This document shows positions 16,109-31,100 of a stretch of DNA of 64,000 nt, piece by piece (the first letter of the stretch is position 1; every line of letters starts with the position of its first letter). A program made the translations under genes and the position numbers. The stretch is from Struthio camelus (taxonomy: Eukaryota > Chordata > Aves > Struthioniformes > Struthionidae). Below the pieces are notes generated by a model that saw only the letters and a list, made by a program, of their open reading frames with translations, searched no databases and was not told where the DNA came from. The stretch spans positions 40,651,817 to 40,715,816 of the forward strand of contig NC_090981.1 in the NCBI RefSeq assembly GCF_040807025.1. Direction: 5' to 3'.

Positions 16109-19100
16109 AAAGATGCTTTATTCAAACTTGATTTTGCTGAAATGAGTAGTGTTAGTAGGCCTAATTCTTCACTAGCTGGTGGGAAATGTTGGTTGCTTAT
16201 CTAAATAACTTCTTAGCAGGCATATTCTCTTTCAGTGAATTGATGTATGAAAATGGGAGAATACAGAATTATAATGATTAGTTTGATATACCTTTGCGTT
16301 ATGTTTCTCATTAATGTTGGGATGATTTAATGTGATAATTAAAAAAAAAAAACTTCAAATTTTAACTATGTAACTTTAAATTTCACTGGGATACTCCAAT
16401 TCACTCAATTTGCAGCCCTGTTAGATAACCTAAGGGTACATGGTAATCATAAATTCTCTGAATCTGTAGAACCAAAACGTGGTGTCTTCTGCAAGTTATC
16501 TACCTAGCTGTATTGATAGTTTGGAAAATGTTTTATTTTAGATAGTAAGAAGGATGATAACTGTAAGTACTCTGAAATACTATCTGTCTTATCTTCTTTT
16601 CCCCAGAGACAGATATGTTCTTTTTAGCTATCAGTATGGTAGGAACAGACTTCTCCTTGATTGGGCAGCTGTTTCCTCATAGAGCCAGAGCAGAAATTAA
16701 GGTAAAAATTGAAGTACTCAATCAAGTAATTAAACATCTATTTTCACTCTTCTGTTTCTTGTTTGCTACTCTTGTTTTTCCTACTAGTATTGATAATTTT
16801 GATGCTAATTGGCTCTGGAGTAATGCTTTTAATAGCCATTTGCAGGAAGTAATAACTGTCTGAAATATGAACATGCTGGGTTGCATTCTGATCACCATAT
16901 TTAATAAGCAAATATAGCTAGTCTCGATTGAAAAATGCTGATAGTGGATGAAGTTTGACATTCTTTTGTGTTACCTCGCTTGGTATCCAACTAGTAACAA
17001 CTTCTGGATTTCAACCTCTGCCTAGATTGGAAGTAACAAGGACGGCTGGAGGAAGATGTGGAAAATAACCAAAAATAAGCTAATGATACATATTGATGAT
17101 AGAAAACAAATTGTACAAAAATGAATGACAAAAACTTGTGTGTTCTGTGAGCATGACTGTAAAACTTAACAGCTTCAGTTCCGAGAAAATTTTATTACTA
17201 GAAAAAAGTTTATCTTGACCTGTGTTGTACAACAGCTATATTGTTGCATTTCTTGGTTATTTAAAGATAAACGTAACTTTATTTTTAGAATAAGTTCAAA
17301 CGTGAGGAAAAAGCAAATGGATGGAGGATAGACAAAGCTTTCAGTAAGTAAAGAAAATGCACTGCACCCCGCAATGAGTCAGTTAAATGTAGTCATCTTT
17401 CTTTGCCATTTTTGTGCTTTCCCCTGCTTAAACTAATCATAGGAAAAAGTTTTTGCTCATAAAGGAATTTAGAAGTTGGGAGACTCTCAAAAATTTTTAT
17501 AACAAGTATGATTCAACAGTAAGATCTTTAGGTTTAATTTCTGGCTTTGTATTGATCCAATACATGAGTTTAATGTAAACTTTCAGGTGAAGATTCTTCT
17601 GATTCACTGGAATTTAGAGCCCAGTTACTAACTGTAAACTGCTTTGAGAATCTTTGAATGCTTTGCTTGTTTTTTGAATGGGCCGCATAAGTCTTAGATT
17701 AGCACATTAGTTCATTATTTGATACTATGGTACAATTTGTGTATTTATCACTTCTCAGATTTTCTAAACTGCTAAGTATTGTACCCTTTCTGCTATCTGT
17801 TTTTCAAAAACCAAGCTACCACAGTCCTTATCTGTCACCTCTTCTCTACTTTCTGCTCAAGTGATATTCAAAAAGAGTTCTCTGTGTAAATATGTAATTG
17901 TTTCTTTTTAATATCATAACATGTACCAGTGATTATTTTACAAAAGCAGAAATTTTGAAAGATGATCAGCTCCAAAGTCTTTTGCTTTTCTTTGCTTTAA
18001 TTGGACAGAAGAAAAGCGGCCCTTTGATTTTGAGTTCTTTGCTCAGCTGCTTGAGAAGGTCTTGGCAGATGAGGAGAAGAGGAAGCAAAAGACTGTTAAA
18101 AGCCAGAAGCCAAAAGAAAAGAGGCCGTCAAGGCCTCGGAAGAAACCAAAAGGTACTTCAAAAGAACAGAGGAGTGGTGTTAATGTTGCTTCAGTAATAT
18201 ATCACTAACAAAGTAAAAATCATGTAGGGCATCTCTTCCTTCCCTGTTCTGAAGAGGGCAAGAGAATCCAGGATTCATAGTGTAATTCTTTTTCAGATGT
18301 AGTTTGCTTTTGTGCAGGATGGTAATAATTGTTTGCAACCGATTTCTTGAGGGGCGTTTTCTCTAGGCCATGCTAAGATTGCTGCTCTTCCAGCATCTGA
18401 AGCACTGAACTATTAAAAGGAATATTTAAATTTAATAATTAATAAGTATCTTCATGAGTTGCTGGTCAACTCACTTTTTAGAAACCTTGAGCCAAAGCCT
18501 TATTTTTGGAGCACTGTTTTCTTCTGTGACTCTTCATTTAAATTTTAACTCTTTTTTTTTTTTTTTTTAAAGATGCTGTTTCTCCTTTAGCTGCATTTTG
18601 ACCCCTAGACTCTGAAGATTATAATTCTTTTCAGGGAATCTTGTAAAAACTGTTTTACTTTTCTTGTCTGTTTAAAATAAAGTATAAATATTATGCTTAA
18701 TTACGGCTGATCGTTGTAATAGTGTCTTATTACTTCAGTACCTGTGAAAGGACTTTTCACAGATGCATTTAAATTAAAAACAATTGTACTGACATAATTT
18801 GATTGAATTTTGTGGATTTTTTTTCTGAATATGTGTTCTTAATACCATTAACAAGAAAATGGGTTCTTGTGGAAGAAACAAGTGAGTAGCTCTTAAAAGG
18901 GATTCTAACTAGCAAGTAACATCTCAATTTAATTCTTAAAATTGAATTGATTGTTGCTTTGCTCTAGCCTTGATTTCAGGTCTGATTTAGTAAAAATGTG
19001 CCATGCAGCAGGTTTTATAGTTGCATGTCAAAATTATGTTCCTAGTCTTTAATTATAGGTTAATTGTTCTTTGTGTATAAAACAATGTGAGCATGCTTTC

Positions 19101-22100
19101 CTAGTCTTCCTGGATTTTGGATTTCTTAATTACAGGGGAACAAGTCATTATAAGAATAATAAAAAGGGTGGGGAAAAGTGCTTGTCTGATGTTCTACGCA
19201 AATACAAGATGACGACCAAAGTGTTCTGGAAAAGGGAGGGAGAAGAATTTCAGAAGCTGGTTAAAGCAGGAAAAGAGCTTACAAATTTTTAGCTAGATAA
19301 TAATTGAGCTTTCTTATGCAAGTAAAAATGATTAACTGGAATAAATCTCTTGATCAAAATTGCTTTTTCATGGCATGCTTTATGCAGCCATAGTTACCTT
19401 CTTCTGCAGAGACAGGAAAATTGTTTTCAGGGATGTCAATGCCTATTTTTCCTGGACCTAAAAGTGGCTGCATAACTTTTTAGAAAGTATTGGAAGAAGA
19501 ACATTTGCTTAATACATCCTGTATTGCCTTTACACTGATGGAAGTGTTGTCTTATGCACAGAACTCGTTCTGTGTTTCGTATTTTGGTTAATCTGTACTG
19601 AAATTTTTCTTTCTAGTCAGTGACTGACTTCTCATGGACCTGCTTCGGTGCCTAACAATGTATCGACACTGATGCATACATTCACAAGATATTGCTATTG
19701 GAAATATCTTTGAGATTTATGGCTCCTAATGCTCTTATCAGCCTATTAATCAGGAACCATACTGTCTCAACAGCGAAAGCTGCGAGTGCAGAAGCTGCCA
19801 GTGATCAAGATAATTCTCAGAAAGCCACAGTTTCTGATGCAGAAACAGAAGCAGATGCTGTGATGGCTGAGAAGGAGAACGAAGAATCTTTGGGTGTTTC
19901 TGAACAGACAGAAGAACAGGTTGCATTAGAGCCAGCGTTAGCAAAAAAGAAAAGAAAAAGGAGGAGAAAAGATGAACTTGAAGAGGAAGTGGAGAATCTT
20001 CCAGAAGAAATGGCAGTCCCTTCGAAAATTGCTGTGGAAGGGAAATCCTCCAAGAAAAGTAAGAGACGAAAAATGCTCAGCTGTAAATGATCAAATGCAA
20101 AGTTTATGTAAAGATGCTGTGGTCTTAAAAATGAGAACTGGGATTTTGTTTTGTTACTGATCTGCCTTGAAAGGTTGTAGAACTGTGCCTTCCAAGAAGT
20201 CAGCTCTCAAAAGTTCTATTTAATTTCAGCTGAGAGCAATTCTCTTAATTCTGTGTAATTTCTGCTAGGATTTTTGTTGTTCTTGATTAAATCTTGCTTC
20301 ACAGTAGCTGGTATGTGAGAATTGGAATTCTGTGCTGTTACCTAGAATGTTCAAATTGATTTCATCCTTACTTGTGAGCAGGAAAAAGTTCAGTCTGTTG
20401 TGCAAACAGTGATGGTCTTACTACCTTAGGAGAAGAACTGGACAGTGCTACTGAAGAAAAGCAAGATGAGACTGCTGTTGTAGAGGAGGAGAAATCAGAG
20501 TCCTGTTTACCAGTGGACAGCGTAACTGAGGGAGAAAGTGATCTCAATTTATGCAGGTAATTTTTGCAGTAGAAAGCTTAGGCAAAATAAGAAATGGCTT
20601 ATTTTTTAAAACTGGTTCAATTTGTTGACTCTTACCATCGTGTTAATTGACATAGATGGGCAGGTTTTTTGATTTCTCAGAACTATGAAGGTGTGCCCTC
20701 CTGTGTTTTAGTCCTTTGCTTTCAATTTATACCCTCAATGTATTCTCTGCCCTGGTGCTCTCCTTGTAAATCAGTTTACATCTATATTAAAATCCTATCC
20801 AAAATTACTTTCTTTTCTGGGGGAGGTGTGCTTGAAAACTGGCTTATCCTAAATATTTGCTTAAAACTCTTAACAGTACTTACTAATATTTCTCTCAAAA
20901 AGAGTGCTTGGTAGTGTTGCTACGTAGTGTTGCTACACACTTGAAATTTATATCTGTTTTCTTTAATAGAGGTTTCCTTGTGAGAAGGGAAAATTTCTCA
21001 GATTTTTCTTGTGCTGAACTTATGCCTTGGGTCGAGAGGCAAGATTTTCGTCTCAATTTTGGGCATTCTTTTACTAGAAAGAATGTGAATATTTGTGGAG
21101 TTTTTTTGTATATATAAAAGTAGTAAATCTAAAAACTTGTTGTGAAGCTGTTGGTGCTGCTTCAGAATTTTGCATGTTAAGTGCTCTATATAGTTATATT
21201 GTAATTATTTGCTATTTTCATACAGTTTTCTCAAAGCCTCTATGGACTTGAATTCCTCACAGGAAGCATATGGAAGAACAGTAATTCTTATCTTTGAACT
21301 CATTGTAGGCTGTTATGGAAGATCAGGGAAAATCTTTTGCAGACAGTGTTTTAAACTATAAAGTCTGTGTTTAAGCTTGTATCTGTGTAAAACATTCAGA
21401 TGGTATTTTTAACTTTTCTTGTAATGGCATTGCAAAAGTACAAAAGTGGTTTTAAAGCTCGTCTTATGGGGATATCACTAAAGTTTGTCAGGTTCTCTAA
21501 AACGTCTGTAACTATCTACTCTGTAGAAATTGCATACTGCTGTAAATCTAAATTTTACTGTGCAACTTGATCTGTAAACAACATGAGCTTTCTATTGAAA
21601 TACATCTACGTTTTCATGTGCTTTTATTGATTTTAGCTTTCAAGATGGCAATGATAGTATGCTAGAAACAGAATCTGCTAAACTGAGAATGCTAGATATC
21701 AGAGATGAGGTACCACAGGAAAGCCAGCTTTCAAAGTTCCCAGTTTCAAAGCTTAAAAACAAAGAAAGACAGTCTGAAGAAACTGCGGAAGCAAAGGTAT
21801 TTTTATTTTTTAAGTAATTCTGTCTTCTTTAGATCTTCCTGTTTACTATTAGCTATGTTCATGTAAATCAGGTATAGTTTTGATATGTTTTTGTAATGCT
21901 TTACCACTTGGCATGCAAAAGGCGACAAACCTGAGGCTATCAACAACATTTTAAAGCCAACCAAATTGACAGCGTTTGTTTGTTTTGTTTTGCTTTTGCT
22001 ATACTAAACTTATTCAGAGAGTATAATGCTCATATTTGGCTTATCCCATAGATAGTTTAAACATTTAAACAGTTTAATTATTCAAAATTGAAGCACTATA

Positions 22101-25100
22101 ATATCAACAGTGAAATTTGATGTACTACCTTGGAGCAGGTTTCTGCTGACTTGCATGTACTAGTGTGATGTTGACAGCTGATTTGGGTGGGAAGAGTGTA
22201 GGGTTGTTTGTGTTGCCTCAAAATGTAGGCCTCTGTATCCTCTCACCCCTGGCCGGTATGAAATGTTTCAGCAAAACTGTGGGAAACTGGACCAAGATTG
22301 AATGATCTTTCCTCAGGTATGCTCTAATCAGTACTGGCAGTTTAGGAACTTCCTGAGATTGCATCTGGCTTCTTTCAGAGCCAATGATGGACCTCTTATC
22401 CACCAATTTGTCTAGCTGACTTTTTGTATCTATCTGTACTTCTGTCATCAACTGCATACTACAGCTGATAATTCCTTATTTTGTGCACTGAATGAAAAAG
22501 TATATTCTTCAGATTATTTTAAGCCTGCTGCCTGGTGGCTTAATATGATGCAGTCTGCTTCCATTATTATATTCCTGTTCATCTTCTCCAAGCTGTCCTT
22601 GTTATTACTGCTGTGCTGTTTTCTCCAGTGTTATCTTTTTCAAGCTGAAGAGTCCTAATCTTAAATTTCTCCTTATATGGAAAATATTCTGTTTCTCTGA
22701 TCGGTCTTCTATCCTTGTATCCCTAACTCATTTTTGGAACTCATTATCATCCTGTTTGAAGACCTGTGTATGGGAGGAATGAATTAATTTTCCTCTTGTG
22801 CTTTCTAAGATGAAAAATAAGATTATGGATGAAGTTTAGCGTGAGAGATCAGGAAATTCTAAGTGTTAACATCTCCCTAAGGTCATGTGCAAGTTATTAG
22901 TGCTTTGGCCTCTATTTTACATTCTGGTTCCTAAAATTTCTTCATTCTTAATAGAAAATGAACTGCTTAAGATCTTCGTAAATACTAAATGCTTGTAATG
23001 GGAAGTGTTAGAACATTGCATTCTCCTGATATTTTTTGGTATAATATTTGTAAAACATAATGAACTGAACAGGGCAAAGTGCCATGTACATCAGCTGAGC
23101 ATAGTGAAGTAGCTAAGCTTTCAGAGTAATTAATTGTGGCTGTTTGACATGAAGTCTTAAAACCTTCCAAAACTGGTAATTTCAGAAGCTCAGCTATTCA
23201 GTTACAATTCTTTTGGCCTGCTATGGTTAATTTATATTAAAACTAATAGAACACAATTACTGACTTAATTTGAAATAGCCAGCCAGCCAGTGGGAAACAT
23301 GATTCTATTAACATGATGAAAAAGTGACTAAAGAAGAGAAAATATCTTTATTCAATAGATGTTTATCTTAATGCACTAAATAAATTCTATATAAACTTTG
23401 CTGTGTTTTCTAGGCTGTGTTGTGTTTTTTTTTTTTTCCCCCCCTTCATTTTCAGAATTACGGTCAGTCATCTCTAAGAAAAAGATTTAAATACTGGACC
23501 TGGAAGCTAGAAATAGCTGTTACTTCCTAAAGAGTCTGTTATCAGCTTCACCAAATTAAAAGACAGAGGAGCCTTGTTCATATTTCTGCTTGTCATTATC
23601 TTACGGCAAAGAGTTCCTCAACGTTGCAGAGTTGAAGTGATAAACACTTGTTTGTTTCCTTACTCAGGACAAAGATATATATGACTCATGTAAACCAGAT
23701 GAAAAGGAGAATGCATCAGACAGTGATTTTCAATCTGAAATAATGTGAGTAGAATTATTTTACCTTGCATTAGTACTTAAGCTAAACCTGCATTTACTTA
23801 ATTTGGATATAAAGTCTGTTTAATCAGGCTAAGATTAGATGGTGGAGCATGATAACTTTTCTTCCTTATTCAAGAAGGACTTTTGATAGAAATTTTGATT
23901 GCTGAGGAGTGATGCTTTGACCAAAACTTAGAATATTACCTGGGAATGAGGAGAAAGACTTGACGAAGCTTAGAAGAGTTAATCCTTCTACAATCAGTAA
24001 CGGCAAGAGAAATTTCTCTAAAGAAATTTTGCCGTTTTGTATGGGAATGTCAGTTATGATCGCTGGTTTAGAAAAGGGCATTGTTGGTTTCCTTGAAACT
24101 GGTAGATGTCCATCAGAGCTCATTAGCCGCACACCCCACGTGTATAATGTATTCATACCTTTATAATTGGACACTGTTGATCTTTGGAATTTAATGCAAG
24201 AGTCTAAGTTGAGATATACCTCTCTGGAAGGTACTCTATTTCTGTCTTGACTATTCTCCTTTATGAAGTTAATCTTTGTGACTATTTCTAACAGGAATAC
24301 CTGTGACTGATTAGTGGCATTCAATCCTCTTGTGCACCTAAGGTTTCCAGTTTGTATGATCATAGACTTAAAAATCCGCGGTATGATTCTTTAAAGTTGA
24401 TTTAGAGATGGAATTCTAGTTAACGTTTAGTTAGTAGCACTTCTAAATATGAAAGTTTCATCCTTCTGTCCTTTCCTTGTTGAAGGACAGGTCGCTCCTG
24501 ATTGTCACAATTTTATTTCCTCTATCCTAGGAAACAGATAAGATAAGGTAGTAGTTCCCAATCAGAGGATTATTGATGATATTACCAATAACCTTATTGA
24601 CTCTGGTAAACAGTGTGCGGAACTGGGAAACTCTATTGCAGTCATTAAGGATGCAGAGATTGTTACGTGCATCTCACTTTTCAAGAACGTTTGGGCATTG
24701 GCGGTGGGACAAAGAGTTTGAAAACAGCAGATCATAGTTCTGTGAGTGGGATAGCTCTGAAAGGGGAGGAACGGGAAAGGGAGACAGAAAATTTTGTATA
24801 TGAAGTAAATCTCTTGTACTTTTGAAGCAGATTTCTATTGTTTCTGGTTTTAGTTTCTACTGACGTCAGTAAGCCTGTTCTTACTAGCTTCAATTCTGAA
24901 TCCCTACAGAAAGAGGTATTTCAACTGTAGCAGCAAGAGACTCTTCCTTCAGGTATTTTTAAGTTGGATTCCACTGAAAGGCAGCAAAGGTTTTGAGGTT
25001 TACTTGAGATTCTGTCCTTTAAGTAATAGCATATATTCTAAGAATGATCTAATAAACTGACAAAAACCGTATCTTTATTACCCATTCAGTCTGTGCTGCT

Positions 25101-28100
25101 CTTTAAGTATATCTCGGACCATATGAAATGTTAGTTTTCTCTGGTAATATAAAACCCCTCTTTTCATACCTTAAGGGAAGCTGAAAAGCCAGCACCCAAA
25201 GGGCGTTTTCAAAGACCTAAACCCAATTTAGCAAAATCATCTGGAAGGAGAGAAGCAGCAACCCAAGAAAAACTGGAGGCTGAGACTTCCTCTCCAAAGC
25301 TTGTGAATGAAGCTGAAAAGGTTAGAAGGAGAAATGTTGCTTAATATGCTATGCTATTGATATTGTATCCATTCTGATCAGTGCTGATCCTGTGAACCAG
25401 CTACACTGTCATATGGGTTCGGAGGGCTGCCTTTGAGGTATCTGACCACTTGTCCAAGAATAATATTTCTTGTCTTAATTTCAGTGCACTGTGGAAGAGA
25501 GTGGAAGTAACAGAAGTGAAATCACTGAAGTAGAGAACGTAGATCTGGAGACTAAATCTGAGTAAGTGTTAAAATTGCTTTTCCAGTCTACTGGTGTTAA
25601 CTTACAACTTTGATTATAATTTTTAATTTATTCTGCATGGTGCTATTGTAAAAAGGTCTTTATGCAACACTAGTTGGGAAGATTCGTATTCATCTTAAAT
25701 TTGGCTTCTGCGTTTTCTTGGACTGTATCAAATGGTACTACTGTAGAGGATAGGCGCTTCTTTCTTGAGAAATTGAAGAAAGCATTACTTTACAGAGAGT
25801 CAAATTTGCTTGGTATTTGGGGGAAGAAAGCCATAACTGAATGTTAATACAGAGGTAAGATTTTAGTGGTGAGATCGTTGCACAGGACTAAACCAGACTT
25901 TACTAGGAATGTAGATCTGTGACTTTGACTTTCTGCCACCCTTTTTTCCCAACTAATGGCTCAGCTCTTGACGCTTGCAGAAGCAGCTATGGCATGCAGT
26001 CTACTGAAGTTCTTCGTTTGTGACATTATTTTAAAATCTTTCAGAAAAGGTGGCAAAAAGTAGCTACGTGATAACTTCATATCCTCTTAATGGGAAGATA
26101 AATGGAGTTTCCACACTGTAAGACCAAAACAGGTTTTGTGCTCATATGAAGAAACTTGCATAAGTGGGTGCAAATCTTTCCAAAGACAACTCAATATAAG
26201 ATTCATCTCCAGTAAAGAAAGCTATGCAGGTTGTCGGGTACTATGTAGGCTTGAATGTTAGGGAGTAAATATCATCGTTGTGAATCCTTTGCTAATCTCT
26301 CTTGTTCAGAGAACCCGAAAAAAAGGTGATTGCAAAGACAGTAGTTAGAGGATGTCGACAGCGGTTTAAGCCAAACATTACAAGAGCATCTGGAAAGAAA
26401 GAAGAGCCTGAAAAAGTTGCAGGAAAAGATAAAATGTCCCATGTGGAGCCTAAGAGAGAAACTGAAAAGGTATTTAATTGACTAAGATAACTGAAAGTAA
26501 TGTGTTTAGCTAAAAAACCTGTTGAATGTAACTGCAACACTATCTTTTTTTGCTGAACGTGACCAGAAGTCAACCACTTGCTTAATCTGCGGTGACAGTG
26601 TGATATTGCTCAGAGAATTCAGCTAAGCTGGGAGTTTTTGACACATATGGTAGATGCCAATAATCTCATGTCCTGCAGCAAATACAAGCTTATCTGTATT
26701 TGATCTAGATTTTACTGCACCTTTCTGACTAATGTGAAACTTACCCTATGAATCGTCTGTATCTGTCATAGCATCCCATTTCATATCCTATTTTGGGCAG
26801 TATCTGGCCTGTTAGGTAATCCTGTACTTGATAAATGTAAAAGAATTAATGTCTTTAATGTTCTGTTTCTATTCAGAATACTGACCAAAGTAATGGGTAT
26901 GATACTACCAGTGGAGGATCTGCCGGAAAACACGATAAGGTCTTGGAGACGGTGTCTCAGTAAGTATGTGAAAAATGAGAAGCCGTGCACTGCTCTCTGG
27001 CTCTTTGCCATCCCTCTCACTTCTGGTAGTATTATACAGAATGGTAATTATAGAACTTTCTTGGTAAATTTCTGCAGCGAGACGGAAGTTGAAGGAAGAA
27101 AAATAACTTTTTTTAATGCATGGCATACATAGATTAACCATTTTTGTTTTTAAAGCAGTGCTCTTAAATGAGGCTTTAAGCATGATAAACACAAAAAATT
27201 GAACGTTAGTCCCTTTAAAACAAAAACAAGCCTTGTCCACTAGCTTTAATACTGAAATACATACGTTCCAGTGATGGAAAATTTTATATATTTAAATAAT
27301 AGGAATAAATTTGCTCTTAAAGTGTAGTTAAGTGTTAGATACCTGGGATTAGGGGAAAAAAATGTGTAGGCAGCTTAATGCATATGTTAATCAAGAAATA
27401 TGTCCTGCTTTTCATTTCAGTGGAGGCTGTAGTGTAAATGCGCTGAGGAGTGTATTTTGCAGGAAAGGTTGTAAATTGTGTGGTTTTTCTTTTTATTTTT
27501 AAAGATGGATAGTTGAAGAGGATGGAGGGAGGTAAACTGGGGTTTGATCTGGTAGCTAAAATATTTTAGCTATTTCTTTCATGAACCATGCTATATAACT
27601 TGGTGCTCAGGGTGAAAAGGCATAGAAGCTGATTGCTGGTTTTAATAATATGCTGCTGACATTTTCATGTTGGTAAGATTATGGATCAAGTTAATCGTGT
27701 AGTCTCTGAATGTTTGCAGCTTAACCATTTGGACCCTTAATTAAATTAAGACCGTATGCCTCTAGAGCAGATAGGAAAATGAGAGGAGTTATTATGGGTC
27801 AGAGGTCATCCTGAGGCAGATAGGAACAGGAGAAGAGCCTGTTGCAGGGGGTGAGAAAAGGTCTATTTAGTGTGGTATCCTTCCTCCTACGAGGAAATAA
27901 GGACAGGGCAAACAAATGCTAATTTCTCAAGTACTCTTTCAGCCTCCAACAGATATACCTCTGACTTCTAAGTTAGCAGTGAATAGCTCAGTTCTAAGTA
28001 AGTGCATGTTAATAAGTAGGGGGAAGAAGAAGTAGGGGGGTGGGGGTGGGAGGAGGAGGATATTATTTCTCTGAGACCCCTCCAACTTTCATTCATCTTA

Positions 28101-31100
28101 TGTACTTACGAATCGTATGTGTTTTTCCAGGTCTAATGAAAGAACCGGTTTACAGGAGGACAGCAAACAGACTGTGCTGAAACCAGCACCCCTAAAGAGA
28201 GGCCGAATGCCAAGACCAAAACCTAATATAGGAAGAACTACTGCAAGGCCTGAAGTCCAAACACAGAAAAAAGATGCTGAAGAGGAGAAAACTGAATATG
28301 GAGAAATGGAAAAGGATGTGACGCTCCCTAGGAATGAAAAAAATGTTTCATGCCTCAAAAATGTGAGTTTCCTACTCATGAACAATTGGGGGTGTTTGCG
28401 GTTGCAAGTGTGTGATTAGGCACGTTTTTTTTTCTCTGAAGCCCAAGCAGATGCCTTAGTAACAAAGATCTAGGTGCATGCCACGTTGTTCTTTCAGAAT
28501 TATCTGAAATATCACAGAATTTTCTAATGCTTGCATTTAGATTATGTTTTCCATGGAGAGAGATTGCATCCCATTTCTCCATTGTTTTAGGAGTGATATC
28601 ATATATGAAAAGAGCAGTGCAGAACAGAAAGAACAGTCTTGGAAAATAAACCATTTAAAACAGTATATAGAAAAATAACAAATTTGAATTTTTAAATTAT
28701 CTAGTGATTTTTAATTGGTTGAACAGGAAGTAAGAGATCTTTTTGAGCATTTTTGTAGGAGAGGCACTAAAATAAACCCCTTTTTTCCCCCCTCTGCTCT
28801 TCTAAGGGAGAGGTTGAGCTTTTTTTTTTTTTTTTCTTAGAGTGAAATTTGTGTTCTTTTTAGGATGTGATGGATTATGAAGACGCTCAGCCATGCACTG
28901 TAATATTAGAAGAGGATGTCTGTGCAGATTCTGAGAGGATGGGCTCAATACGTGCAAGCCAGTGTTCCCCCCAGAAGTCCTCAGCTGAAAGCTGTGAATG
29001 TGAAGAGGAATCTTCAGATGTCTTGAATGAAGTTTCAGACTTCAGTATAGAGTAAGTTTGTTTTTTAAGTGGAGGGATGATTTAAAAAAAAATACTGATA
29101 TCTCTAGGTATTTAACATTCAGCTCCAACAGCTAAAATTGTTATAGGTATAAACTCATCCTAGCTTTAAAGCTTATTTTTAATTGAGACAATACTAGAAT
29201 AAAAAACACATGTGAAAGTACTAAATTTATCTTCTCTTGGCATATCGTATTGAGTCCAGTTTGTAAATAAATAGCTTTTTTTCTGATGCTCAGTTCTTGT
29301 GTTTACCTTCTGCATGTTAGTCCTAAAAATACAGCCCTATGTGCTTGCATTAAATTCTTGGGTATAAGGTTTTGGTTTCCTGTTAAGCGGTCCTTTTAAA
29401 AAGGTGGGTTCTAATAAATCCGTTGTGTAGTTCTAGATGTGATTAGACAAAGATGGAAAATTTGTAAAACACTTGTTGTGACTGGAAGTTGCAGTTGTTC
29501 TGAAATTGCTTCATTTTGTACTTGTCTTTGACCTATTTATAAGATGCATGGGTTTTTGATTGATGATGTGTTTGATATGACCTTTTTTGACCTTTTTTCA
29601 ATGTCAGTAACTTTGGCTATTGCTCTAAGAAAGCTAAATGTTTTTATACTTGGCTCCTGTATTGGAGAGAATCACATACAAGTATTTCAGGCATGACCTG
29701 GCGAGCCGCTGTTGTCCCTGCCTTCAATTGTGCTTTTATTTTTTTGTTTTGTAGGGAATCTGGTCCTCAGAAGCAAGAGGAGAAAACCATTGTTTCATCA
29801 GCTCGGCTATTGAGGAGTCGATTCCAGAGACCAAGGCCAAATTTAGGAAAGATAACCGGTAGAAAGGATGTGCTGGATGTAAATAAAGGTGTATCACAGG
29901 CTGATACCAATAAGGAAGAAAGTTTAACGCAGTGTGACCGTGAATGTAGCACCCTTCCTGATGCAGATGTAAGGCTTTTTCTTTTTCTTTAATTTTAGCT
30001 GAGCCTTTGGGTTTGTGGAACTGAAGTAAACACTGACGATTTTTTTGAAAATGCAAGTTAATCTTTCCTGAAACAAAATGTTTTCAAGAGCTGAAATTTT
30101 CTAAATAGAAACTCCCCTACCTTCCACTTAAGCTATTATTCCTTGCATACAGTTACATCCACTATATATTTTGTTAGGTATCCAAATGTCTTTCTGACCT
30201 GAGGTGCGCTTGTAGAGATGACAGTGAAGAAAGAAAAGTACTACTAAAAGATCTCAAAGAAGAAATACAGATATCAAGCAGTTTAATTTCTTTTAAACAA
30301 GTGTATGTTTTTCTTGGAAAGCCTGGGAAGTTATTAGTAAGCAAATAAGTAAGCAATGGGAGTTTTCCTGCAGGAAATACATTAGAGAGTGATTAATACT
30401 GATCTTTATGGACATCATGATTAATGTCCTTTTTGGTCTGAGTAAGTATCATGACTTTTTCTGGTTCGTTTCTTTTTATTGTTTTAGAAAACAGAAAAAT
30501 ATGAAGTCCTGCAGTCGTTTGAATCCTTAGGAAAGGAAAACTCTCTTGGCTTTCAGGAAGCTTCTGGAAGGCCAAGTCATCAGTCCTTGGAGATGCTTTC
30601 AAGATCAGAGGAGGGTGAACTCAAGTCTTGTCCACCTGTACATAACCAAGAAGAGACCTCAGCTACTGATGCAGGGTAAAGACTTAGCCGCTTCTGTTTC
30701 TCGATTGTGACAGTGAAGACGTGTTAAAAAGGCAATTGTTGTGCCAATGGATTTCTCACTGGCAAAGAAAAGCTAATAAAAATACCTAATGAGATGTCGG
30801 TTTTCATAGTTTCAGCATCGATTATATTGAAATTCCAGTTATTTCTATGCTAAGCATCAAATTAATGAGCATTCATTTTTACAGCTGGTATTTTGTCAGA
30901 GTTGGTTTCATCATCTGAAACACTAGAGGCGTTTAGTTTAAGCAGAAGAATGTCAGTTTGCTTTTCAGACAAACCACGTGAAAATTGCTTTCGTTTTATA
31001 GTAATAAGCGAAGAGTAAGATAGTGCCTCTAATGAATTAGTTAATTCTGTTGTTGAAGTAGTTAGACTGGTGCTTTGCACTTCTTGCTGAAACAAAGATT

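Noticed and set aside
20059..20090. Read-through of BDP1 exon 10 to a stop at 20088
   Set aside because: This would truncate the protein. The gtaaga donor at 20059 joins in phase to exon 11 and to all later conserved domains.
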